Program-made: the position numbers and the translations under genes
In this document: in pieces, positions 11,849-21,840 of the stretch
How positions within the stretch are numbered: position 1 is the stretch's first letter
Layout: each line of letters begins with the position of its first letter
DNA from: Geosiphon pyriformis
Lineage: Eukaryota > Glomeromycota > Glomeromycetes > Archaeosporales > Geosiphonaceae
Direction of reading: 5' to 3'
DNA length: 64,000 nt
Assembly (NCBI GenBank): GCA_016748015.1
Contig: JAAOMT010000245.1
Coordinates: 1-64,000, forward strand
Notes under the pieces: generated by a model
Seen by the model: the letters and a program-made list of their open reading frames with translations, nothing else
The model's database searches: none
Told to the model about the DNA's origin: nothing

Positions 11849-12784
11849 TCATTGAAAAACTTCTCGCAGGTGAATTAAATGTAGCTCGAAAGATGGTGAA
11901 TAAACATCAGTGTCATCAAGATAAACTACTACTGATTTCCAAAGGAGGCTTTTGTAAACAACATCCATGAGTCTTTGGAATGTTGCTGGTGCATTGCATA
12001 ATCCAAAAAGCATTACATTGAACTCATAATTTCCTCCTTGAGTGGTGAATGCTGTTTTAAAGCGGTCTTTGGGATCCATAGCAACTTGTCAGTATCCATT
12101 CTCTAAATCTAATGTTGAAAAGTATTTGGACTTTCCAAGGGCATCCAACATGTCATCAATTCGGGGAAGAGGGTAGGCATCCCCAATAGTGACACTGTTA
12201 AGTTGTTAGTAATCAACACAAAATCGTATCTTTCCATTTTTCTTTTTAACTAGAACCACAGATGAGGCCCATGGGCTCATTGATGGTTGAATAAGCCTAT
12301 TGTTAAGCATCCATTGTACTTCTTCTTGGATAAATTGGTGACTTTCTGGAGCAATTCGGTAGGCTTGTTGTCGCCTGGGTTTGGCATCTCCTATATAGAT
12401 TTGGTGTTGAACCAAATCAGTTCTTCCTAAGTCATTGTTGTTTTTGGCAAAGATATCAGCAAATTCTGCAATTAGTTCTTTGAGCTGGGTCTGTTGTTGT
12501 AGTTCAAGTTGTCCCATGTTGATTCGAGATAGTTTTTCCATGACAACATGGTAGTTTTCAGAGCTAGAGTTTGGGTTGATTTTTGGTAGTGAATGTCCAA
12601 TAATTTCAGAGAAATCGGAGACTGTTTGGGGTAATTTTTGTTGAAATATATTACTGTGAATAACTTCAATTTCTAAATTATTTAATAAAATTATGGGGTA
12701 ATTATTGGGGTTGTAAAAAGTAACTCGGACTTTCTTTGTTCCTTCTGGAATATAAATGTTTGGGATCAAAATATTATGTTCCAA
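11849..12784 (-). pseudogene. Reverse transcriptase palm/fingers (element 1)
   Basis: Typical Ty3/Gypsy RT motifs are seen: LVKKKNGKIRFCVDY, then MDPKDRFKTAFTTQGG, LFGLCNAPATFQRLM and the catalytic YLDDTDVYS. Stops at 12206 (TAA for CGA), 12089 (TGA for TGG) and 11849 (TGA, shared with element 2) interrupt it. The upstream part, 12785 to 12955, is open and links the dUTPase to RT through a region with no domain I recognise. Confidence 0.9.
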
Positions 12785-12955
12785 GCAGACTTGTTCATTG
12801 GACTCAAAAATTTGTTGTGTGATTGTTGGCTTTGTGCAAGTGTAAATTTCTGAATGTTCTCCAAAGGGTGAGATGATAATCGGTTGTGGAAGTCTGAGAA
12901 TCTGGTGGGATTCGTTCTGAGTGTTAAGAGCTATATTAACTGGAACTGTGAATCA

Positions 12956-13393
12956 TCCAGTTGAACCAAAACCTTGGGTTCCTTTATCGTTTTTTCCTAA
13001 TTGTTCTCTTTGATTGACTAGTTGCAAACCTGAAATGTTGATTAAGGGTAGGTAAATAGCTTGGGCAATTTTTTCAGTATGTTCGATCTTGAATGGTTTG
13101 TCAGTCTTATTTTGAAGCATCACTGTTATGTCTCCCGTATATCCAGCATCAATTATTTCTCCTCTAACATTGATTTCTTTGCTTGCCAGAGAGGACCGAG
13201 AGGCAATTTGAACCATTGCTCCTGGTGGGATTTCGAGTGCAATTTTGAGGTTGATTTTTGTAAGAGATTTGGGTTTGAGAACAAGAGTATTCTTGCCTGG
13301 ATATCTTAGGTCATATCCAGCATCAATTTCGTGTGCTTTTTCAGGTTTTATTCCTTGTCCGTTGTTGTTGAAGTATTTAAGTTGTAAGGCAGG
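12956..13393 (-). pseudogene. dUTPase domain embedded in Pol (element 1)
   Basis: All five motifs of trimeric dUTPases are present in order. Motif 1 is HEIDAGYDLRY, motif 2 ASRSSLASK, motif 3 GEIIDAGYTGDI, motif 4 KIAQAIY and motif 5 KGTQGFGSTG. The family hydrolyses dUTP to dUMP and PPi and keeps uracil out of DNA. In some retroviruses such a domain sits near protease or beside integrase. Here it is fused between the Cys-rich domain and RT in the same frame. The domain itself has no stop; the first downstream stop is at 12953 (TGA for TGG). Domain identity is seen in the sequence, while a role during reverse transcription is inferred. Confidence 0.92.
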
Positions 13394-13501
13394 CTGATTT
13401 TCGATAAGGTAGATAGGTGTTGTTTTAATTTCTTCTATTTCTTCAGGTTCTCCAAATTCAATTTCATTCTCATCATTTTCGCTGGACAAGGGGGTACTAA
13501 G

Positions 13502-14128
13502 ATCATAGCATTCAGGACACCATTGTTTATTGCAAGGCATAATGTATTCTTCACATAGCCTAATGTTCATTTGCTCTAATCGTTGAATTTGAGCTTCTTG
13601 GGTCAGGCAGATGTGACTTGCAATTTGGTGATAGACTTCTACTTCATCTTCGTAATCAAATCCAGCTAATTCCATAGTGTATTCAATGTATTCTGCTTCC
13701 TTCATCTGATGAACATCTTCTTTGGTAGCTCTATTAATTAATGCTATTGCTAAGTCGAAAATCATCTCAGCATCATGAAGGTAGTGATAGAGTTTGTTGA
13801 AAGCACTGTTGTATGCTGCATTAAAGGGTGTTCCTCTTTTTACTTTTTCTGAAATTGATAAGGCATATTGGCAGGTCTGATCACAGATGCCTCCTCTCAT
13901 TGCTACATCAATCCAATTGCATTCTTCCGGTAGCATATCTCCACAAATCAAACAAGCAGTGTTGTCCCATTTTCCACTCCTTTTTATTAAATGGCCCCAT
14001 CGCTCTCTGTGGCAAGCCTTGCAGTAATAACAAATGTGATTCTTATATTCTTCTTCAGGTGAAATGCAGGCTCCCATTGATGATAGTTTCTTGTGGCAGT
14101 CTTTACATTTAAGGGGAATATAGGGGCA
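13502..14128 (-). pseudogene. Cys-rich domain of unknown function between protease and dUTPase (element 1)
   Basis: About 205 residues contain repeated Cys pairs: KCKDCHKK, ICYYCKACHRER, ACLICGD, GICDQTC, LCEEYIMPC and WCPECYD. They enclose a helical, acidic segment (AEYIEYTMELAGFDYEDEVE). The pattern suggests two or three zinc-binding clusters flanking a helical core. It is not the Gag knuckle, which lies 1.1 kb upstream. I recall similar sequences in Rhizophagus hypothetical proteins but no named family. It may bind nucleic acid or protein. The domain is open in element 1 and interrupted by three stops in element 2. Confidence 0.6.
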
Positions 14129-14359
14129 TTGTTTTCTTGGTTCGGGTTTTGAGTAAGGTATATTCCATTCAGAGGTTTCGGGTTTAGTGTGTGTGGTAAA
14201 ATGTTCTTGTTCTGTTTCATTGGCCCAATTGGACGTTGATCCAAGAGCCATAAATGTTTCGATTATTGGTTTTTCTTCTTTTGGTTCAAATTCAAAAGCT
14301 GGGGCTTTTTCAGAGTGTTTGTTGAATGTACCACAAATGACAGGTATCCGGGCGTGTTG

Positions 14360-14980
14360 TCCTTGGTAGGAGATTGTTAACTCTTGTGTTTCCCAATTCA
14401 GATTAGCATTGGCTTTTTGAAGCCAATTATTTCCAATGAGAGCTTGGTACTAGGGTGCATTTATTACAAGAACTTTGACTAGAATGGTAATTCCATTAAG
14501 AGTGAATGGGAAATTGTCAATTTCTCTCACTGGTGTCTTTTTCATGTCATCAGCAGTAATGATTACTGTTTGAGCTGGTCGGTCGACATTTCTTTTCAAC
14601 TGTTGCATTAACTGGTAGGTAATAATGCTTCCGGCAGATTCACTGTCTAGGATCAAGCAAATTGGCTTTCCTTCTACTTCAGCTTCTGCATATATTACAG
14701 TGATGGCTTTTTGTTCATTAGCTGCTGCATTGCTAAGCAAGAATGGTGATTCATTTGCTTCAAATTCAAAAGAAAAGATATCAGAGAGATTGGCATTTTT
14801 AGCAATTCGGACTGGTGGAATAGTGGTGTGGTTATGAGAAGAGTTTCGTTGTTGTTGTGCTGCAGCTCTATTTTCTGAGAGTACAGTATGGTGAAAATCC
14901 TGTTCTTCCAGCATTGTTAAATAACTGGGTTGAGTGTGGTAATGGTTGGGTCTTGATTGAGTGGTATTTCGAAGAACCAA
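14360..14980 (-). pseudogene. Aspartic protease region (element 1)
   Basis: The retropepsin-like segment has ICLILDSESAGSIITYQL, where the active-site triad DSG of element 2 reads DSE. The downstream half contains VKVLVINAP, a TAG in place of CAG at 14450, then the WLQKANANLNW region. The protease would cleave the Gag-Pol polyprotein. The substitution of the active-site Gly and the stop make this copy inactive. An in-frame TGA at 15059-15061, also present in element 2, separates it from Gag. Confidence 0.82.
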
Positions 14981-15061
14981 TTGGTTGTTCGAACTGATTC
15001 TACTGTTGTTTACTTGGTATCGGTTTTGTGGTGTGAATTGATTTTGTGTAATCAGTCTTCA

Positions 15062-16732
15062 AGCAGGTACTTGATAATGTTGTGTGGGTGGTTGTTGGTA
15101 TTGCTGTTGGATTGGTTGTGGGACAGGCTGATAATAGTTATTTTGGTATTGGGGTCTTGGTGGATAGTAAGTTGGTGGTAATAGTTGATAATAAGATTGC
15201 TGTGGTGGAGAGTAACATTGATTATCCCTATTTTGTTGATCTCATTGCAGCTTTCTGCAATCTCTTTTCCAGTGGCCAGAGATTCCACAGTAATGGCAAT
15301 TTTGGGGCTGGTTATTGGAAAGTGGTGCAAAGTTATTTTGATTTCATCTTTGGGGTGGTTGATATCTTTGGGATTGTTGTTGTTGGTTGGTAAAATAGTT
15401 TTCAATCTTCTTTGTGAGTTGGTCAATTTTTTTCTCAGCTGCTGAGCTGGTTTCTCAAATTGCCAAATTTACAAGTTTTGTACAATTGGCTTCTTTTATG
15501 GCCATTTCATATCTTTTCGCATGCTGTATTGCAAAGTTTAAATCTTCTGGCACATGTGGGCGAACCTTTTTAATTAGTTTATCTTTTAGACCAGCAATAA
15601 ATTGATCCAAGATTTGAGCATCGGAATAATAATTATTTGTCTCGAGTTGGCAAATCCATCTGAGAAGTTTGTTGAATTTCCCAATATAAGTCAAAACGGA
15701 TTCGGAGGGTTCTTGTTTGATATTTTGAAAACGATTGCAAAGAGTGATAGAGGTATTATTGTCGGTGAACTGTTCAAGAAAGGCTGCTTTGAAAGCATTT
15801 CAATCATTGAATGGAGCGGCAAGGTTTTCAAACCATTCTCCTGCTGTTCTTTTGAGAAAGTAGGGAATTGTTCTTAACATTCTGGCAGCGTTCCATCCAT
15901 TTGCATCTCCAGCTTTAGTAACTTGGTCAAGCCATTCTTGGGGACTGGTCTCAATATCTTTTCTATTAAATTCAGAGATTTTTGCGATGTATGTTGTCAT
16001 TTTGTTTTCTTCGTTTTCACTGTCTATTGATTTTTCTTTGGTTATTTCAGAGTTGTTTTCTTTGTTTGCTGCTGTCTCAGAGTGTTCACTTTGATTTTCA
16101 GCTAGAAAATCAAGGAGATTGGAACTAGTTTGAAGGGGTTCTTGTTGTTTGGTGGAACTTCTGAGTAATGTAAAATCTTTTGGTCTTGCAAATCGATTCA
16201 AGGGTAAATTAGATGTTTGTGCTTGTGCGAGTGAAGCTGGAAAAGGTGTGATAGTAAGTGGAAGTTTTGAACTGGTTCCTTGTTCAGGTGTTTGTAAATG
16301 TTTGGCAGTTGTTTTCGGTAGTGTTGGAGTATTTGGGATGGTTCTTGAATATTGCTTTAATTTGTTTTTGCCTTTGTTGCTTGTTTCTGTTTCCAATTCA
16401 AAATCAATGGTGTATTGAGACTGCACTGGGTATGTTTCTTCACAGTATTTGATAATATTAAAATTAAGTTTGTGAAAGTAAGTGGCAAGTGTTTCACTAT
16501 TAAGATCTTCAGTTCCCAACTGTGAATAGTGTGCTAAATTATTGTAAAGATTGCTTCTAACTTCTGAGATATTGTAATTTCTAAAAAGATAATTGTTGAT
16601 GCGGTTTTCAATGTATTGGTATACTGATTTCTTGACAACTTCAATTCCGTTTAGATTGTTGAATCTTTGCTTGCAGTGGGTGTAAATTGATTGGTAATAC
16701 TCTAGAGTTGTTGCGTCTGGTGTGGTCTCCAC
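15062..16732 (-). pseudogene. Gag: capsid and CCHC nucleocapsid (element 1)
   Basis: The frame opens after the primer-binding region; GTG at 16732 is the first usable codon and no ATG is obvious. The N-terminal 190 residues are polar. A retrotransposon Gag (capsid) core follows with TAGEWFENLAAPF and LLRWICQLETNNYYSD. A zinc knuckle CHYCGISGHWKRDC (CX2CX4HX4C) and a Gln/Pro/Tyr-rich tail come next. Stops at 15800 (TGA for TGG), 15455 (TGA for GGA) and 15242 (TGA for CGA) break it. Gag would form the particle and bind RNA. Confidence 0.85.
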
Positions 16733-16759
16733 TTTGAATTTGTTTTTGCTGTGTTATTT

Positions 16760-16775
16760 CTGTGGGAGAACACCA
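16760..16775 (-). promoter_or_regulatory. Primer binding site, element 1
   Basis: Two bases inside the 5' LTR the minus strand reads TGGTGTTCTCCCACAG. The TGG start pairs with a tRNA CCA end. Element 2 has TGGTGCTCTCCCATGG at 25627-25642, differing at three positions. I cannot name the tRNA from memory. Confidence 0.65.
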
Positions 16776-16777
16776 AA

Positions 16778-17760
16778 TGTTACTGGAGGTTTTTTTGGTC
16801 TCTTTTCTGTAATGTTGTTGATACTTATTTGCTGTGAATTTACATTTTCTGGATGTGGTTGAACCTCTAGTAACTGAATTTATCTTCAAATTATCTCCTA
16901 TAATTTGAACTTGCTGGGCTTATGAGTAGAATAGCCAATTCCATGCCAGTTGCTTTGTGTAGTTACGTTGTAGTAAACGTCAACTCTTTTCCAGGAATTG
17001 CTTGTCTGGAAGCTCACTAAAAATGTGTAGTTACTTTGCTGTAAAAGTCAACTCTTCTACAGGAATCTCGTCTGTAGGTTACCCTAATGATTATGATAAG
17101 AAAATAAAAGAAAATAAAAGAAATGTAAAAGAAATCAAATTTTGTCAAGAGAAACGTTTTCGATCCAGACCTGGAGTCACTAACAGTTTTATTAAAATTG
17201 GTAGCTAATCAATTTCAAAACGTTAGTTGGGTTTTGGGGATTTTCCAAGGGCAATAATTAAAGAATTTGGTTTTTCAATTATTTGATATTTATTTGTTTT
17301 TGTGTGTATAAGAACAGTTTTTAAGAGATAAATCTAAAGTAAGATACATTTTCTCGAAGAGAGAAGCTCTTCTTTTATACAACTTGTCGTAATACTATTC
17401 TATGAACTTGAACTTTGCTATTTTTTACAATTTCGCTGAACTAAAGATGCATTTCGGCAAACTACAAGTTATTTCTGCGAACTATTAAATATTTCGGTGA
17501 ACTATCACTTATTTTAGCAAATTTCTATAAATTTCAGCAAACTTTTGAATGTTACATAGTTCGGGGTATTGTATGATGGATCATCACAATTAGGTTATAT
17601 TTGTGTTGTGTACAATTTGGGTTATTAATTAAATGATAATTTCGGACATTCTTTGCTAATGTAATAAGTGATAATTTGAAACAATAATATGTGTTAATTA
17701 ATGATAGGAATTATAAGATAGTTTCATGCTAAATGATATCTCTAATTTTATCTGGTAACA
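16778..17760 (-). repeat. LTR B, shared by elements 1 and 2
   Basis: This 983-bp repeat is the 5' LTR of element 1 and at the same time the 3' LTR of element 2, since each internal region abuts it directly. Termini are TGTTACTGG and GGTAACA on the plus strand. It carries the five 20-bp units at 17451-17550. Its lower-numbered edge meets a primer binding site and its upper edge a polypurine tract, confirming both roles. Confidence 0.93.
17451..17550 (-). repeat. Five 20-bp tandem repeats inside LTR B
   Basis: Five 20-bp units in the same LTR position as in LTR A. Cores here vary (TTCGGCAAA, TTCTGCGAA, TTCGGTGAA, TTTAGCAAA, TTCAGCAAA), so the period is kept while the cores drift. Confidence 0.78.
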
Positions 17761-18448
17761 TAACCTCCTCCTCAAGACTGAGCTCTGTCGAAGTCCAAGT
17801 ACTGTCTGTTATTTCCAGATAATAATCCACAATTATTGAAGAAATTTGGTCTGAAAATTGTTGAAATTTTAGTTCTGTAAGCTTTTCAATGTATTGAATC
17901 TTCAAAGGTTGAAAAATTGGGTTTTGTAGTATGTTTTCACAGGTGTGGAATAGGTCATAAAGTCTAAGAGCAGCTCTAAGCCTGTAACGACTGTTTGTTA
18001 ATCCAGCTGTTGTCTTGAATTTATTGTGAAATTGTTTCTGAATAGTTTCTTTTGTGAGGTTTGCTGTTGTAAGTTCCAGTTTCTGTTCGTAGAGTGTTTT
18101 TCTGATGTGAAAATATCTATAAATTGGAGGATATTCAGTGTTTTCCTCATTAAGGCACAGTTGAAATTTTTGTTGAATTGTAGCATTTGGTGGAATACTA
18201 ATCAGAGTGAGCATTAGGTTTTCTCTTAAAGCAAGTTTTAAAAGTTCTGGCAGGTGAATTCCAGTATAACTTCTTGTGTTCTTTTTATATGGGTGATATT
18301 TTCGTGAATTTGGGGCTAAATTTGTAACTACTTCTGTTTGGGTATAATTAATGTGGTTTCCAGTAATAGTAATGGATAATTCGGGTATTGTTTTTAAAGC
18401 TAACATTAGTTTTTGGGATAATTGTTGAATGTTTTGAGGAATAGTCAT
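17729..18448 (-). CDS. Accessory ORF3, unknown function, intact copy (element 2)
   Basis: The ATG at 18448 opens 239 residues without a stop, unlike almost every other frame of the element. It begins MTIPQNIQQLSQKLMLALKT, has a basic stretch YHPYKKNTRSYTG, a helical middle (YRLRAALRLYDLFHTCENIL) and an acidic C-terminus with STELSLEEEV. The codons for LEEEV are the polypurine tract, and the last 32 nt lie within the 3' LTR. No transmembrane segment or known motif is seen. It shares its position with retroviral env and accessory genes. Conservation in both copies suggests a function for the element, which is inference. It could also be a captured host gene. Confidence 0.72.
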   Translation of the reverse strand: MTIPQNIQQLSQKLMLALKTIPELSITITGNHINYTQTEVVTNLAPNSRKYHPYKKNTRSYTGIHLPELLKLALRENLMLTLISIPPNATIQQKFQLCLNEENTEYPPIYRYFHIRKTLYEQKLELTTANLTKETIQKQFHNKFKTTAGLTNSRYRLRAALRLYDLFHTCENILQNPIFQPLKIQYIEKLTELKFQQFSDQISSIIVDYYLEITDSTWTSTELSLEEEVMLPDKIRDII

Positions 18449-18562
18449 TATAAGCAATTGAAAGAATAAAAATTATTTTTGGTGTATAAGTTTTTATGTT
18501 ATTTTTGTTTTGTTTTTGTGGGATTGTTTCTCAATTATAAGAGAATAACTAGTGAAATTAAA

Positions 18563-19790
18563 TTAAGTGTTCAGGTTGGAAGGTTGTTCAATGACAATTA
18601 TTGGTTCTAAGTTTCAGGGAATATCTTCGGGACTGACCAAAGGGGAATGTGTACCAATTTGTGGAATTAATGATTCAGGATTGTTTCTGGAATGATAGTG
18701 TTTCAAACGATCTCCATGTGCAATTTTTGCTAGGATTTTGTCATCAAGTCTTAGCTTGTATGATCCATTGCCTAGGACTTCATGGATAAAGAATGGTCCA
18801 TCCTATTTATTTTCAAATTTTCCACTCTATTGTTTTTCAGCTTTAGTTCTGTGTAAGAGAACTTTGTTTCCAATTTTGAATTTATTGGTGACTAAAGGCA
18901 ATTTGTTATCATGCCGTTCTTTTTGTTGAGCTTGGGAGTGTTTAATATGGGTGGCTGCTATTCGTCATTTTTCTTCCAATGTGCTAAGCAGAGTGTAGGC
19001 TCTTCACTGAAGTGTTTCTTGGAAGTTGTTTTCATCAATCGGTTGTACTGGATATGTTTCCACTGTGAAACTAATTGGTAACATTGCTGTCCTTCCATAA
19101 GTTAAATCAAATGGTGTGTGTTTTGTGGTATCTTGTTTTAATGTCCTATATGCTAGTAACACTGATGAAATAAAGAGATCCCCTTCTTGCTCAAAATTGG
19201 ATAAGACTTTGGCTAATGACTCACACAATGTTCTGTTAAAATGTTCCACAAGTCCATTTGTTTGTGGATGGTAGGGCGAAGACAGAGGTCTTTTGACATT
19301 GAATTGTTCACAAATTTTTTGTATCAGGTTGTTCACAAAGTGTGTTCCTTGATCGGATAAAAGTTCAATTAGACATCCATGTCTACAAATGATGTCTTTG
19401 TAGATGAAATTTGCTACTGATTTTGCATCTGCTCGTTGAATGGCTCTGGCTTCAGGCCATTTAGTAAGATAGTCTACAGCTACTGCAATATAACGGTTTC
19501 CTTGAGTGGTAATAGATAGTGGTCCAACTAAATCGATACCAATTCTGTCGAAAGGCTGTTCAACTTTGATTGGATTTAAAGGTTCTGTAGGGCGAGTTCC
19601 TCCTCTTCTTTGACAACTATCACAAGATTCGACATATTCGTGAATGTCTTTTCTCATTCGAGGCCAAAAGTAATATTCTAATGTTTTTTGGGTGGTGCTA
19701 TCTTTTCCGAAGTGTGCTGATGAAGGATCTGAGTGCATATTGTATAAAATGGTCTCTTTTTTCTGTTCTTGTATTAATCTGAGTGGTTTG
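18563..19790 (-). pseudogene. Integrase region (element 2)
   Basis: In the 244-codon frame at 19004-19738 the HHCC motif has His2 and His9 with Cys39 and Cys42, and the core has Asp69, Asp129 and Glu165, exact D,D-35-E spacing (GIDLVGP, LLSDQGTHF, LVEHFNR). The frame ends at a TGA at 19004 where element 1 has CGA. The C-terminal part runs on to the stop at 18563 with more substitutions. The catalytic core is intact, but one-base insertions upstream put it out of frame with RT. Confidence 0.87.
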
Positions 19791-20139
19791 GTTGGGTTTT
19801 TTGAAATTTCGATAATAGATAATGTTGTCGTATAGAAAATATTGTTTGGCTTGTCATTGTAACTGATGTTTTTTGTCTGAGGACCAATCTGTTGGGATTG
19901 TTAATGTCTCCAAATATTGTTTGAGATTGTTGTAGTTTTCAGGGTTCATTGTTTGTTGTTTTGATGCTGTTAATTCAAATGGGTGTTGGTTTTGTTTTCT
20001 AATCTTGCCTCATTCTTGAGAGACAATCAACATTGGTGTGGAGTTTTCCTGGTTTGTGGTGTACAATGTATCGGTAATTAGCTAAAAATCCTGTCCATCG
20101 GGTTTGTTTTGTGTTTAGCTGAGTGTTTTTGTTTTGAAG

Positions 20140-20718
20140 CCATTTAAGTCCAATATTATCAGTGATAATATCGAATTCCTTGGGTCTGAGGTAAAGATTG
20201 AAGTGATATAAGGCCCAGATTACTGCTGCGGTTTCTAATTCTGTTGTGGGGTAGTTCTTTTCAGCTGGCTTTAATGTTCTACTAGCGTAAGCAATTACTC
20301 GCTCATTTCTATTGTCATTTAACTGTAATAGAATGGCACCAAAGGCAGTATAAGAGGTGTCAGTTGCTAACCGGAATCAGTTGCTGAAATCTGGGTAGGC
20401 GAGGATTGGTGCTGTTGTGAGTTTTTCCTTAAGTATCTCGAAGACATTTTGGTGTTTTTCTGTCCATTTGTATTCAACATTTTTAGTAATGAGCTGGTTG
20501 AGGGGTTTTGTAATTTCTGAGAATCTTTTGATGAATTTTCGGTAATAGGATGCTAATCCAATAAATCCTTTTAATTCTGTGGTATTTCGTGGAGTCTTGA
20601 AGTTTTTGACAGTACTAATTTTTCCGGGGTCTGGTTTAATTCCATCTTTGTTAACAATGTGACCAAGAAAAGCTAAACTTGTTTTTCCAAAGTAGCATTT
20701 TTCAATGTTCAGTTTCAA
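20140..20718 (-). pseudogene. RT connection and RNase H region (element 2)
   Basis: It starts KLNIEKCYFGKTSLAFLGH and runs to APILAYPDFSN, where a TGA at 20377 interrupts it. RNase H then continues in frame with the TELETAAV and IITDNIGLKWLQ equivalents. Element 1 has CAA at the stop position. Confidence 0.8.
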
Positions 20719-21330
20719 TCCTGCTTTCTGTAATCATTGAAAAACTTCTCACAGGTGAATTAAATGTAGCTCGAAAGATGGTGAATAAACATCAGTGTCA
20801 TCAAGATAAACTACTACTGATTTCCAAAGGAGGCCTTTGTAAACAACATCCATGAGTCTTTGGAATGTTGCTGGTGCATTGCATAATCCAAAAGGCATTA
20901 CATTGAACTCGTAATTTCCTCCTTGAGTGGTGAATGCTGTTTTGGGGCGGTCTTTGGGATCCATAGCAACTTGCCAGTATCCACTCTCTAAATCTAATGT
21001 TGAAAAGTATTTGGACTTTCCAAGGGCATCCAACATGTCATCAATTTGGGGAAGAGGGTAGGCATCTCCAATGGTGACACTGTTGAGTTGTCGGTAATCA
21101 ACACAAAATCGTATCTTTCCATTTTTCTTTTTAACTAGGACCACAGGTGAGGCCCATGGGCTCATTGATGGTTGAATAAGCCCATTGTTAAGCATCCATT
21201 ATACTTCTTCTTGGATAAATTGGTGACTTTCTGGGGCAACTCGGTAGACTTGTTGTCGTCTTGGTTTGGCATCTCCTGTATAGATTTGGTGTTGAACCAA
21301 ATCAGTTCTTCCTAAGTCATTGTTGTTTTT
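20719..21330 (-). pseudogene. Reverse transcriptase palm/fingers (element 2)
   Basis: Better preserved than in element 1. PVVLVKKKNGKIRFCVDY continues into LDLESGYWQVAMDPKDRP, MPFGLCNAPATFQ and the catalytic YLDDTDVYS without interruption over 148 codons (20749-21195). Stops are TAA for CAA at 21196, TGA for CGA at 20749, and the TGA shared with element 1 at the following Trp position. Confidence 0.9.
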
Positions 21331-21840
21331 GGCGAAAATGTCAGCAAATTCTGCAATTAACTCTTTGAGCTGGGTCTGTTGTTGTGGTTCAAGTTGTCCC
21401 ATGTTGATTCGAGATAGTTTTTCCATGACAACATAGTAGTTTTCGAAGCTGGGGTTTGGGTTGGTTTTTAGTATTGAATGTCCAATAATTTCAGAGAAAT
21501 CGGGGACTATTTGGAGTAATTCTTGTTGAAATATATTACTGTAAATAACTCCAATTTCTAACTTATTTAATAAAATTATGAGGTAATTATTGGGGTTGTA
21601 AAAAGTAACTCGAACTTTCTTTGTTCCTTCTGGAATATAAATGTTTGGGATCGAAATATTATGTTTCAAGCAAACTTGTTCATTGGACTCAAAAATTTGT
21701 TGTGTGGTTGTTGGCTTTGGGCAGGTGTAGATTTCCAGATGTTCTCCAAAAGGTGAGATAGTAATTGGTTGTGGGAGTCTGAGAATCTGGTGGGATTTGT
21801 TCTGAGTGTTAAGAGTTATATTAACTGGAACTGTGAACCA

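Larger units (their letters stand above)
7887..17760 (-). mobile_element. Ty3/Gypsy-type LTR retrotransposon, element 1 of a tandem pair
   Basis: LTRs at 7887-8870 and 16778-17760 flank an internal region of about 7.9 kb read on the minus strand. LTR ends are TGTTAC...GTAACA. Gag-pol order is capsid, CCHC, protease, Cys-rich domain, dUTPase, RT, RNase H, integrase, followed by a separate ORF and the polypurine tract. All gag-pol segments from 16732 to 9680 lie in one reading frame, so the parent encoded a single polyprotein of about 2,350 codons. It is interrupted by roughly a dozen stop codons. RT before integrase gives the Ty3/Gypsy order. No chromodomain is visible after the integrase. The 16778-17760 LTR is shared with element 2. 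Confidence 0.9.

Noticed and set aside
15052-15445. Open frames on both strands across the Gag tail (for example plus 15082-15393)
   Set aside because: They are shadows of the Gln/Pro/Tyr-rich Gag tail. The minus frame with capsid, CCHC knuckle and protease is in register with the rest of gag-pol.
9680-16732. Recoding of TGA as tryptophan, given many in-frame TGA codons at Trp positions in the retroelements
   Set aside because: Host genes here use TGG for Trp and end in TGA (LRG1, PET117). TGA in the elements also replaces Arg, and TAA/TAG stops occur as well. Decay explains it.
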